From: a virus
Reading direction: 5' to 3' (one strand)
DNA: 33,128 nucleotides
IMG/VR virus record: IMGVR_UViG_3300030060_000247
Coordinates: 1-33,128 of that record
A program made the translations under genes and the position numbers. Shown here piece by piece: positions 1 to 6,346 of the stretch. Under the pieces are notes generated by a model. That model had not been told where the DNA came from and searched no databases. It saw only the letters and a list, made by a program, of their open reading frames with translations. How positions within the stretch are numbered: position 1 is the stretch's first letter; each line of letters begins with the position of its first letter.

Positions 1-152
1 CCCTCTTCAAAGGCTGTGGCATTAGGATCGCCTGCCACATAGCTTGAAGCACGCCAGTTTGAACGCGCCTCTAAGTCTCGCAAAACTTTTTGACCATGCT
101 CTGTATCAAAGGTTTCACGATACATAAACTTTAGCTTGTCTATTTCCTTCAC
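1..152 (-). CDS. Bbp19-like small late protein, truncated by the window edge (allele 1)
   Basis: This is the first 50 or so codons of a small gene running off the left edge. It starts with GTG at 152, overlapping the portal stop as GTGA, so the two are translationally coupled. The visible protein matches the complete copy at 32476-32676 almost residue for residue; the base changes I see are mostly silent (for example in the codons after MKEID). The family resembles the Bordetella phage BPP-1 Bbp19 protein, a small gene commonly lying between portal and scaffold genes. Its role is unknown to me. The missing 3' part is represented by the other end of the contig. Confidence 0.7.
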   Translation of the reverse strand, partial: MKEIDKLKFMYRETFDTEHGQKVLRDLEARSNWRASSYVAGDPNATAFEE

Positions 153-604
153 TTAGAAACCATCCTTACGGCCTGCGCAGCCTGTGCTGTCGATGCCACA
201 TCTTCTTGCTCTTGCTGACGTTGCAGTGCTTCTTGTTGCGCTTGCTGTCTTTGCTGACGAATTTGATCGACTTCACGCTGGGTCTTCAAAGTAACCTTTG
301 GCACCCCTAGTGAATCAGTTATATGGCGCACCAAGCCATCAGGGTCAATGTGATCTGCAACAGGCAGTCCCTCTGCAAGCGGCAATAAGATTTCAAGCGC
401 TCTCATAGTATTGTTCAAGCCACTAGACTTCTGCGCCCTAGCCAATGGCGATACATATTCTACATCAATATCAATGCCTTGCAGAGACGTAGGTGGCACC
501 GCTAACATATCAGCACGTAGCATCAAAGCAAACACACGGTCAATCAATGGTCGCAACAACTCATTCATCAACCTGCCAAGCACTGGTCCGATTACACGCA
601 TACG
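1..604. repeat. Left copy of imperfect terminal overlap
   Basis: This stretch aligns without gaps to 32525-33128 (constant offset 32,524). By hand count there are about 45 mismatches in 604 bases. The first 76 and last about 65 bases are identical, and the differences lie between them. It covers the start of a Bbp19-like gene and the C-terminal part of the portal gene. The late operon is continuous across the junction, so the contig most likely closes on itself as a circle and carries two strain alleles of this segment. A true tandem duplication is less likely. Confidence 0.9.
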
Positions 605-1738
605 TTCTTCTTGACGCTGTATGACCTCTGTTGCTGTCATCTGCGCAGAACCTGCCGTTAGTATCTGGTCAATATAGAACGCCTGTCTTATAGCTGCCCT
701 GCGCTGTTCTTCCATGCTCAAGCCAATAGGAATGTTAGCGCCCGTGTTCAGCGGAGTGATTGTCTCTCTTGTGCCAGCGCGGAAGAAGTTTAGGCCACCT
801 GGCTGTGTGCGAATTGGCAAGATGAACCCGTCATCAGGCACAAGCAATGGTGGGTCTATCTGCTTTTGAGCAGCTTGAATGATAGTCTTAGACATCAAGT
901 TTATCATCTTAACATCTGGCAATGCCGTCATTGCAGGCGACCTGCCCATCACCTCACCAGTTGCCTTGAGGAAACGCGGCACAACATATGGTAGTTCTTC
1001 AAAGCCACCTTCACTAATTATCATCTCTGATTTTTTACAAATATACACCGACATAAACGGCATATTTAGATTGTTTGGCTTTGTTACATCTCTGTCAGTG
1101 CGTGGTGATACGACATGAAGTATCTCTACTTCTTCGTCAGGCTTTTTCTCAAATGTCTTGCGAATAAAGTCACCAACATTTTCTAAGCCAAAACGCTCTA
1201 CTGCTTGCTCTGCCGTTGACTCATACAGACGATAAACTGTGTCAACCATGCCATACTGATCTTCTGACACATAAAACTCAGATATGTGGCGTGTGCTGAA
1301 ACGTAGCTTGTCTCTGTCCATCTCGCAGAACATGCAGGCTGTGCCAAAAACAACAAGGTCAACATACGCTTCATGCACTTCTGTTTCAAAGTTTGACCTC
1401 TGAAACGCCTGCATCATGCGCATACTTGTGTCTTGCAACCAGCCGCGCACCTCATCGTCACGGTTGAGAGCTTCGTTTTTGATATCCAAATGAAACCACG
1501 GTGATGCACCACTTGTAAGCATGCCATGAAGAAAAGCAGCCATGAGATCAATCGACTGCAAAGCGGTGCCATCGTAAATTAACTCCATCCGCTTTTCACC
1601 ACGGGAGCGTTTTTTTACAACGTCAGACTTGCGAGGCAGCATATAGTCGGCAAGCTCTTGGTAGTGAGTGTCCCAGTTGTCTCGCTTGTATTTGAGATGA
1701 TCGTATCTCTTGATGATTTCTGCTGCTTCTTTTGCCAT
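149..1738 (-). CDS. Portal (head-tail connector) protein
   Basis: At 529 aa, this matches the T7 gp8-type head-tail connector family in size and character. The N-terminus carries a run of helices (KRDNWDTHYQELADYMLPRK), followed by the typical YDGTALQSIDLMAAFLHGML stretch and a G-S-PW-F segment. The middle has GRSPAMTALPDVKMIN and MTATEVIQRQEE, both characteristic of podovirus portals. The C-terminus is a glutamine-rich coil (about residues 485-515). The portal forms the dodecameric ring at the capsid vertex, through which terminase packs DNA and to which the tail attaches. It lies directly downstream of the proline-rich small gene (2-bp gap) and its stop overlaps the next gene. A second, partial allele sits at the other window end. 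The assignment is by sequence resemblance and gene order and is strong. Confidence 0.93.
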   Translation of the reverse strand: MAKEAAEIIKRYDHLKYKRDNWDTHYQELADYMLPRKSDVVKKRSRGEKRMELIYDGTALQSIDLMAAFLHGMLTSGASPWFHLDIKNEALNRDDEVRGWLQDTSMRMMQAFQRSNFETEVHEAYVDLVVFGTACMFCEMDRDKLRFSTRHISEFYVSEDQYGMVDTVYRLYESTAEQAVERFGLENVGDFIRKTFEKKPDEEVEILHVVSPRTDRDVTKPNNLNMPFMSVYICKKSEMIISEGGFEELPYVVPRFLKATGEVMGRSPAMTALPDVKMINLMSKTIIQAAQKQIDPPLLVPDDGFILPIRTQPGGLNFFRAGTRETITPLNTGANIPIGLSMEEQRRAAIRQAFYIDQILTAGSAQMTATEVIQRQEERMRVIGPVLGRLMNELLRPLIDRVFALMLRADMLAVPPTSLQGIDIDVEYVSPLARAQKSSGLNNTMRALEILLPLAEGLPVADHIDPDGLVRHITDSLGVPKVTLKTQREVDQIRQQRQQAQQEALQRQQEQEDVASTAQAAQAVRMVSK

Positions 1739-1740
1739 GT

Positions 1741-1944
1741 CTAACCCATCAATGTTGGTGTGCCATCAGTTGTCTTTTTCTCGCCAAGCGCACCTGCAAC
1801 GATTGTCGATCCACGACCACGACGCCGTCCCATCTCTTCTCGTTGCGCCTCTTCAGCCATAGCTCTTGCGCGACCAACATCTGGTTTTGGCGGCACTGGT
1901 GGTGGCGGTGGCGGTGCTGGCATTTTTGGTGTCAGAAAACTCAT
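1741..1944 (-). CDS. Small proline-rich protein between terL and portal
   Basis: This 67-aa protein starts MSFLTPKMP, continues with a run of prolines (residues 8-19) and ends in an acidic/basic region with a GRRRGRGST patch. Tiny proteins of this pattern are, as I recall, frequent just upstream of portal genes in marine podoviruses, but no function has been assigned that I know of. The gene is translated with its neighbours: it sits 9 bp after the V/E/T-rich gene and 2 bp before the portal start. The proline-rich tract suggests an extended, disordered N-terminus that binds a partner, perhaps portal or terminase. That role is inference only. Confidence 0.75.
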   Translation of the reverse strand: MSFLTPKMPAPPPPPPVPPKPDVGRARAMAEEAQREEMGRRRGRGSTIVAGALGEKKTTDGTPTLMG

Positions 1945-1953
1945 ATGTTGCTC

Positions 1954-2514
1954 CTAGTCATAAAGTACCCCTCCACCCTCAAGTAAAGTGCCTGCGGCCC
2001 CAGGCTTTTTAGAACGTGTTGGTGTCCTTCTACCACGCGCAAGCCCCTCGTTTGGATCGTCTGGCACTACTTCAGGTGTTACCTCTGGCGTAACTTCGGG
2101 TGTTTGATCGCCAAAAATTGTTTCAACAATCTCTCCACCTATTTGTTGTACTGGCTTTTCAATAACCTCTTCAAACGCCTCATCCAAAAGACTTGGTATA
2201 TCTTCAAGAGGCTCAACAATCTCTGCTGCTATTTCTTGTGCGCCTTCCAAGATGTCACCGCCAACTTCTGCAACTGGCTGCCCCACGCTTTCAACAATAG
2301 TTGTAGTCAGGTCTAGGGCAGGTTGAGCTACATCTAATATTGTTTCGGGGGTCTGCGCAACAGTCTCTACCGCCTCCTGCACAACGTCAGTCACTGGCTC
2401 TGCAACCTCTGTAACTGTTTCAGCAGTCTCGCCAGTAACATCAATAACAGGCTCTGCTACTTCTTCAACAACTTCAGTTACTGGCTCTAGCACTTGCGCA
2501 ACAACTCCACCCAT
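1954..2514 (-). CDS. V/E/T-rich periodic protein of unknown function
   Basis: This 186-aa protein is dominated by Val, Glu, Thr and Ala. From about residue 8 to 130 it shows a quasi-repeat in which E-P-V-T/I-x-V and E-T-V/A-x-x-V units recur roughly every 11-15 residues (EPVTEVVEEV, EPVIDVTGET, EPVTDVVQEA). The pattern looks like an amphipathic extended helix or a repetitive fibrous protein. A TPEVTPEVTPEVVP linker follows near residue 140. The C-terminus is basic (RGRRTPTRSKKPG) and ends in LLEGGGVLYD. It is very acidic overall apart from the tail. I do not recognise the family. The position between terL and portal suggests a head-assembly or packaging accessory role. Low complexity means that homology searches may be misleading. 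Confidence 0.75.
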   Translation of the reverse strand: MGGVVAQVLEPVTEVVEEVAEPVIDVTGETAETVTEVAEPVTDVVQEAVETVAQTPETILDVAQPALDLTTTIVESVGQPVAEVGGDILEGAQEIAAEIVEPLEDIPSLLDEAFEEVIEKPVQQIGGEIVETIFGDQTPEVTPEVTPEVVPDDPNEGLARGRRTPTRSKKPGAAGTLLEGGGVLYD

Positions 2515-2523
2515 TACCTTCTC

Positions 2524-3810
2524 CTAAACATGGAAAGGATTGTATTCACTGATCGCAACCTTTTGTGAAGGGCGTCCGACACTCGCCCTATTCTCCAACC
2601 CAATAGCCAAATACCTAAACGAATCCGCACAATGAGAAGTGTAGTCGTGGCGCGGATGGTCGCGGAAAACCTTTCTCCTATCGTCCCAGTCTTGGCGGTA
2701 CTGTCTAAGCATTTCCAGGCCATCTCTGCATCTATCCTTATCAAAGTGGCATTTAGGTATCAATAGACGTGCAGCATTAATACCGTCAGCTACTTTCATT
2801 TTCGGTATAACACGAAAACGTATGCCAAGCGAGTATGCAGTTTCTAATCTACTTTTACCAGACCCTAACTCTCTTACTTCAATATCATGTGGTGCAAGAT
2901 GATCGCCATAGTAATAATCTTTTTGCTTGAGAATGTCAGCATAGTGGTCAAGCCCCACTCCCGAACTCTCGTAGTAATCAATAATATTTACCGCACCGCT
3001 ACGAAAGACCTGCGCAAACCAGATAGACGTTGAATCATTTATACCCAGATCCCATGCGGTATGCACAGGATATGCAGGGTCATATGGAACCCGTGTAACC
3101 CTTCCACTATCATCGGCATCAACCAACAGCTTTGCATAATACGCTCCAACAATAGCCGCTGTGAAAGAACACTCATACTCCTGTTCATATTGCTCTGGAG
3201 TCATTTGATCTCTGGCAGCTTCTAGCTCTTCTGCCTTTACAAGTTCGCTCTCAGATGCCTTTACAACCTTATGATACCACTGGTCAGATCCATTCTCTTC
3301 TTCTGACTTAGCCTGTTCTAATAGATCAAAAAAATGATTATGTCCCGCTGGGGTGCCTAGAAATACAGCCGCACCCTCTCTGTCGGATAGTGCTGGTCTT
3401 ACAACCTCCCCCCATACCCTTGGGTTTTGCATACCAAACTCATCAAATACGCATAGATCAAGATAGATACCTCTCAGACTATCTGGATTCTCAGCAGACA
3501 ATAACATCAGCCTACCACCATTTGGAAAGTCTACACGCAACTCAGTCTCATTGAAACTAACGCCAGGAATGACAGAGGCATAATACTTTACATAATCCCA
3601 AGCAATACGTTTGGCCTGCGTAAAAGTAGGTGCAATAAACGCAACCCTTGGTCTAGGTAGCTCACAAATCAAAGCATACTTTATCAAATGATTGACTGCC
3701 CAGACTGTCTTACCAAAGCGTCTGTGCATCACCAGCACATTCCAACGCTTCACACTCTTGTGCATTTCTGCTTGTAAGGATCTAGGCTTGTAAGGGATTT
3801 TGACTTTCAT
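2524..3810 (-). CDS. terL: Terminase large subunit (ATPase/nuclease)
   Basis: The DNA-packaging motor, which also cuts concatemers. I chose the internal ATG at 3810 (428 aa) because GGGAAGG lies just upstream and the ATG overlaps the terS stop. The N-terminal ATPase shows a Walker A variant MHRRFGKT (28-35), a Walker B with catalytic acid LCVFDEFG (119-126), and a coupling-type LGTPAGHN segment (151-158). The C-terminal RNase-H-like nuclease starts at TAWDLGINDST (D254), and a late acidic site sits in HDYTSHCADSFRYL. It is shorter than T7 gp19 but complete in motifs. The next gene downstream starts 9 bp after its stop. Confidence 0.95.
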   Translation of the reverse strand: MKVKIPYKPRSLQAEMHKSVKRWNVLVMHRRFGKTVWAVNHLIKYALICELPRPRVAFIAPTFTQAKRIAWDYVKYYASVIPGVSFNETELRVDFPNGGRLMLLSAENPDSLRGIYLDLCVFDEFGMQNPRVWGEVVRPALSDREGAAVFLGTPAGHNHFFDLLEQAKSEEENGSDQWYHKVVKASESELVKAEELEAARDQMTPEQYEQEYECSFTAAIVGAYYAKLLVDADDSGRVTRVPYDPAYPVHTAWDLGINDSTSIWFAQVFRSGAVNIIDYYESSGVGLDHYADILKQKDYYYGDHLAPHDIEVRELGSGKSRLETAYSLGIRFRVIPKMKVADGINAARLLIPKCHFDKDRCRDGLEMLRQYRQDWDDRRKVFRDHPRHDYTSHCADSFRYLAIGLENRASVGRPSQKVAISEYNPFHV

Positions 3811-4187
3811 CAGCCTTCCCACATAATCTTCACACCACCGTCAGTAACCTCTACACCAGCACGGTTCTTACTATCCCCATACTGGTCTGGCATAACCTTG
3901 CCTACCTTCCAACGTACATGTAAAGCATAATCCCTTAGAACATTAGGATCATAGTTCTTCTCACCACTCAACTGATGCTGATACATAGCCTCAACATCCT
4001 CTAGTGCCTTCTCAGCACTCTGCTGTTGAGCAGTCTTGATAGCATTACTAATCTCAGGATCACTGCCCATCCTTGTGTACAAAGCAGACCTAGATACACG
4101 GTTACGCTCACATGCCTTCACAAGTGTATAACCCTGCATCACATCAGATGCTACCCTGTCAATCTTAGCCCTGGGTATCTTAGCCAT
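3810..4187 (-). CDS. terS: Terminase small subunit
   Basis: This 125-aa protein recognises phage DNA for packaging. The ATG at 4187 is preferred because CGGAGAGA lies 6 bp upstream; a longer reading from 4256 has no such site. The N-terminus contains a helix-turn-helix pattern (GYTLVKACERNRVSRSALYTRM, split here by the turn at NRVS). A central helix runs SAEKALEDVEAMY, and the C-terminal segment LRDYALHVRWKVGKVMPDQYGD is the hallmark ending of many small terminases (R-W-x-x-x-x-x-P-x-x-Y-G-D). Its stop overlaps the terL start by one base. It is the first gene of the leftward packaging block and its promoter should lie in 4188-4518. Confidence 0.88.
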   Translation of the reverse strand: MAKIPRAKIDRVASDVMQGYTLVKACERNRVSRSALYTRMGSDPEISNAIKTAQQQSAEKALEDVEAMYQHQLSGEKNYDPNVLRDYALHVRWKVGKVMPDQYGDSKNRAGVEVTDGGVKIMWEG

Positions 4188-4408
4188 GTTCTCTCCGTGT
4201 GTGGGATAGTAGTAATTAACACATATACAGCGCGGCTGCGCTTCTAGGGTGTGCATGCTTTTTTACTATCCCCCCCTAGGGCTTGCGTTGTCAGATTGCA
4301 GTTCTACATTGCCGCGTGAAAGTGTCCGTTCTGTGCGTGAAATAAAATGTAACAACACACCATTCCACAACCACCAAACAACGCTGAATAACTGCCTAGC
4401 TCACTGGT

Positions 4409-4437
4409 ACAATGTGCAACAATGTTTTACGCAATGT
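4409..4437. repeat. Cluster of three ACAATGT-type heptamers
   Basis: ACAATGT occurs at 4409-4415 and 4419-4425, with a one-base variant GCAATGT at 4431-4437. The heptamer is an odd dyad (ACA-N-TGT), so it reads nearly the same on both strands and is the right shape for a dimeric regulator. The same word is repeated five times at 8310-8376. The cluster lies 20-50 bp upstream of the rightward -35 box, a normal place for an activator or repressor array. Confidence 0.6.
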
Positions 4438-4455
4438 TACTAATAGCATTTTTTC

Positions 4456-4486
4456 TGTTGACAGTATACTAACCATAGTTTAGTGT
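4456..4486 (+). promoter_or_regulatory. Candidate early rightward promoter
   Basis: TTGACA (4458-4463) is a perfect sigma70 -35 hexamer embedded in TGTTGACAG. Seventeen bases later TAGTGT is a poor -10 match. The promoter lies 30-60 bp upstream of the first gene of the plus-strand block. The identical 9-mer is the left half of the palindromic operator at 9327-9345, which overlaps another TTGACA. This suggests a shared regulator or promoter class. Confidence 0.5.
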
Positions 4487-4518
4487 CTTAATTATTAACT
4501 AAAGAAAGGATCAAACAA

Positions 4519-4728
4519 ATGAACAACGTGATGACATGCAACGCAGACTGCAAACGCGCTGGCTGGGTTGAATACTTTGGCGAGTGCGACTTGCCCTGGC
4601 TGGACATTCATATCTCAGTCGCACCAGGCACAGACCTTGATGACGTGATCACTGCCTTTTGCCATGACGACCAAGAGATGATCCGTATCAATGGCTGGAA
4701 CTTCACATTTGAAAGAATCGGAGCGTAA
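4519..4728 (+). CDS. Early small protein, unknown
   Basis: A 69-aa protein of unrecognised family and first gene of the early block. It starts at ATG 4519 directly behind AAGAAAGGATCAAACAA, the leader that recurs before most genes here. It has three cysteines near the N-terminus (MTCNADCKR and GECDLPW) that could form a metal site, then a mixed alpha/beta stretch (IHISVAPGTDLDDVITAFC) and an aromatic C-terminus. It is neutral to acidic with no membrane segment. The next gene starts 2 bp after its stop. Function unknown. Confidence 0.75.
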   Translation: MNNVMTCNADCKRAGWVEYFGECDLPWLDIHISVAPGTDLDDVITAFCHDDQEMIRINGWNFTFERIGA

Positions 4729-4730
4729 CA

Positions 4731-4901
4731 ATGGATAACTCAACAATTCTCGCAGCAACTATGCTTATTTCTGGAATGTTTTGTGTTCCCGTCATGGTTA
4801 TCGGTGCCGCACTCGTAAACATTCCAATGTTTATCGCTGGCTTTGTTTTGGCCTTTGCCTGTATCTGGGCAATGGCTGGACTCTTCTTAACTTCTGAATA
4901 G
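4731..4901 (+). CDS. Small two-helix membrane protein
   Basis: A 56-aa protein starting MDNSTILAATML and ending LFLTSE. Nearly the whole length is hydrophobic, in two predicted membrane helices (about residues 5-27 and 31-52) separated by a short VNIPM turn. There are almost no charged residues. It begins 2 bp after the preceding stop with no separate strong ribosome site, suggesting translational coupling. Possible roles include an early inner-membrane modifier or superinfection exclusion, but this is inference from topology and location. I recognise no family. Confidence 0.65.
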   Translation: MDNSTILAATMLISGMFCVPVMVIGAALVNIPMFIAGFVLAFACIWAMAGLFLTSE

Positions 4902-4924
4902 AAACACACGGAAGGATAAAACTA

Positions 4925-5098
4925 ATGATACGTTACGAAGTAAAAACACCACATAAATCTTTTGTGGGCTGCGAGGATACAATGACAGAAGCAGTCGACT
5001 ATATTCAGTCATTGGTTGACGCTGGCGTTGATATTCTTTCCGTCGAGTATTTTGACAGAGACGAACGTGTAGCAGCAATCAGAAATGGCGAAGTTTAA
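4925..5098 (+). CDS. Early small protein, unknown
   Basis: A 57-aa protein beginning MIRYEVKTPHKSF and ending AAIRNGEV. It starts at ATG 4925 behind GGAAGGATAAAACTA, a variant of the common early leader. The sequence suggests a small alpha/beta fold: an N-terminal strand, an amphipathic helix (TMTEAVDYIQSLVDAG) and a second strand (VDILSVEYFDRDE). It is acidic overall. I recognise no family and cannot assign a function. Its leader, its codon pattern and its tight fit between neighbours support it as a real gene. Confidence 0.68.
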   Translation: MIRYEVKTPHKSFVGCEDTMTEAVDYIQSLVDAGVDILSVEYFDRDERVAAIRNGEV

Positions 5099-5124
5099 TA
5101 AACACCAAGGAAGGATCAATCACA

Positions 5125-5550
5125 ATGTTTATTCACAAAAAATCATCATTCTTTGCAGGTTTAAAAGCTACAAACGCTTGCCTTTCATCATCTGATAATA
5201 TCGGCAAGCTGCGCGATAGAGTGCAAAATAATTTCTACAAAGAAATGGCTGTTATACATCCTGATCATGGTTGCGTAGCGCGTTTCCGGTTCTATTGCGG
5301 CACTAGCAAGGTTTACTGCCTTGCATGGCTTGGCAGTGGTGAGCAGCATGGCAGTGGTTATGGTAGTGCTGGCGGCTATGGTTACTGCAAAGCATCAAGC
5401 GCAATGGCAAGCGCGTTAAAGCTGGCGGGTGTTGATATGTCAGAAAACATCAGCGGCAAGGGTGAAATGGCAATGCGCGATGCTGCTTTCGCTGTTGGTC
5501 AAATGCTGACAGGCAAACGCAAGTTCTACATTCATGAAGCGCACTCGTAG
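5125..5550 (+). CDS. Conserved-looking hypothetical protein with Gly-rich centre
   Basis: A 141-aa protein starting at ATG 5125 behind AAGGAAGGATCAATCACA. Residues 72-92 contain a glycine/serine/tyrosine-rich segment (GSGEQHGSGYGSAGGYGYC), followed by a helix (SSAMASALKLAGVDMS) and a conserved-looking C-terminus (AMRDAAFAVGQMLTGKRKFY). I have seen the GSAGGYGYxKxSxA pattern in hypothetical proteins of phages and plasmids, but know no biochemical role. Five cysteines are present (residues 19, 50, 58, 64 and 87). It is soluble with no signal peptide. The larger size and the motif make it one of the best characterisation targets in the early block. Confidence 0.82.
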   Translation: MFIHKKSSFFAGLKATNACLSSSDNIGKLRDRVQNNFYKEMAVIHPDHGCVARFRFYCGTSKVYCLAWLGSGEQHGSGYGSAGGYGYCKASSAMASALKLAGVDMSENISGKGEMAMRDAAFAVGQMLTGKRKFYIHEAHS

Positions 5551-5556
5551 GGGCTA

Positions 5557-5691
5557 ATGATGGACAGGCTTGAAATATTCAACAATGCGCTATTCCTTCT
5601 GATCATGGGCCTAGTGATATGGGGACTCATGGGCAGCGAGGCATGGCTATGGCAAGTGTTCAAGTGGGCAATAGATACCTTTGGAGGGTAA
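5557..5691 (+). CDS. Tiny single-pass membrane protein
   Basis: A 44-aa protein, starting MMDRLEIFNN and ending IDTFGG. Residues 11-27 form a hydrophobic helix (ALFLLIMGLVIWGLMG), and the C-terminal part is tryptophan-rich and amphipathic (EAWLWQVFKWAI). Start codons ATG 5557 or 5560 follow the preceding stop closely, and no clear Shine-Dalgarno is seen, so coupling is probable. Its last codons (GGA GGG) form the ribosome-binding site of the next gene, which ties the two together. Function unknown; topology fits a small membrane-active early protein. Confidence 0.55.
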   Translation: MMDRLEIFNNALFLLIMGLVIWGLMGSEAWLWQVFKWAIDTFGG

Positions 5692-5695
5692 AACA

Positions 5696-5899
5696 ATGGA
5701 AAACTATGTAGCAGATAAGCTAATCAAAATTTTAGAGGGCATCAAAGACTGTAATTATACAATGCAAATGGATGACCCATCCCAAAACCCAGACTTTGAA
5801 AAAGATTGGTATAGACCAGCAGAGAGAAAGCAGAGCCACTTGGTAGAAAAACTTATAAACACAATAAAAGAGGATGTGGACAGCATCGCTTGGAAATAG
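5696..5899 (+). CDS. Early small protein, unknown
   Basis: A 67-aa protein with ATG at 5696, placed 7 bp after GGAGGG (5683-5688). A reading from a TTG at 5681 is possible but would bury that site. The sequence is helical and polar: MENYVADKLIKILEGIKDC, a central QMDDPSQNPDFEKDWYRP loop, and a C-terminal helix with SHLVEKLINTIKEDVDSIAWK. I recognise no domain. A strong hairpin (5912-5940) follows within 15 bp of its stop. Confidence 0.68.
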   Translation: MENYVADKLIKILEGIKDCNYTMQMDDPSQNPDFEKDWYRPAERKQSHLVEKLINTIKEDVDSIAWK

Positions 5900-5911
5900 T
5901 CAACAACCCTA

Positions 5912-5940
5912 CCCATTGGCGGTTACATGCCGCCAGTGGG
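5912..5940 (+). terminator. Strong intergenic hairpin (11-bp stem)
   Basis: CCCATTGGCGG (5912-5922) pairs with CCGCCAGTGGG (5930-5940) around a 7-base loop; all pairs are Watson-Crick except one G-T. No T-run follows, so it is not a classic rho-independent terminator. It may be an RNA-processing or stability element, or a factor-dependent pause site. It sits between two early genes and about 30 bp before the next standard leader. Confidence 0.6.
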
Positions 5941-5981
5941 CCTCAAACCGCCAGCAATGGCATGTTAAGAAAGGATCAACA

Positions 5982-6296
5982 ATGAACACTATTAAGATTG
6001 GCAAGGTTTTCTACGATGACCATTGTGAGCGCGACTTGATTGCACCGACAATCATTCGCCAAACTAAGACTCACTATTTTATTGATGGCACAGACAACGA
6101 GGCTCTGCGTGAGCTGCTGAGTGATGCTAATCACTACAAGGAACACTCTTGGTTTGACACTAATTATTTTGGTCTTTGTAGGTCTGCTGCTAGGACATAT
6201 GAAGCCATTTGCAAGCACCTAGAAAGCATTGATGCAGAGGATGTAGTCAATACTCCAAAGCTATATGTGAAGAAACACAATAGGCGCGGATATTAG
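5982..6296 (+). CDS. Early protein, unknown
   Basis: A 104-aa protein starting at ATG 5982, right behind AAGAAAGGATCAACA. A longer in-frame reading from 5874 crosses the hairpin and the ribosome site and is rejected. The sequence begins MNTIKIGKVFYDDH, has a strand-rich first half (IIRQTKTHYFIDGT), a helix (EALRELLSDANHY), and a C-terminal helix (RSAARTYEAICKHLESI) with a basic tail (VKKHNRRGY). I do not recognise the family; it could be a small nucleic-acid- or protein-binding early product. Confidence 0.75.
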   Translation: MNTIKIGKVFYDDHCERDLIAPTIIRQTKTHYFIDGTDNEALRELLSDANHYKEHSWFDTNYFGLCRSAARTYEAICKHLESIDAEDVVNTPKLYVKKHNRRGY

Positions 6297-6301
6297 AAAT
6301 A

Positions 6302-6323
6302 GGTGGGGCTTAACAACCCCGCC
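6302..6323 (+). terminator. Short GC-rich intergenic hairpin
   Basis: GGTGGGG (6302-6308) pairs with CCCCGCC (6317-6323), with one G-T pair and an 8-base loop. It lies 6 bp after one early gene stop and just upstream of the next AAGAAAGGATC leader. No T-run follows. It repeats the stop, hairpin, leader pattern seen at 5912-5940 and 7664-7725. Confidence 0.5.
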
Positions 6324-6346
6324 CAACAGCAAGAAAGGATCTAACA

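Larger units (their letters stand above)
4188..4518. promoter_or_regulatory. Divergent control region between terS and the early small-gene block
   Basis: This is 331 bp without a gene. It separates leftward packaging genes from rightward early genes. It holds a TTGACA -35 box at 4458-4463 inside TGTTGACAG, with a weak -10 candidate TAGTGT at 4481-4486 (17-bp spacing) reading rightward. Three ACAATGT-type heptamers (4409-4415, 4419-4425, and GCAATGT at 4431-4437) are spaced about one helical turn apart. A CCCTAGGG palindrome lies at 4274-4281 and a short hairpin (AGCGC/GCGCT) at 4229-4242 in the terS leader. I see no convincing leftward promoter. Confidence 0.55.

Noticed and set aside
4258-4443. 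Plus-strand small frame in the divergent intergenic
   Set aside because: No ribosome site, unusual composition, and it covers the ACAATGT array. Treated as non-coding.
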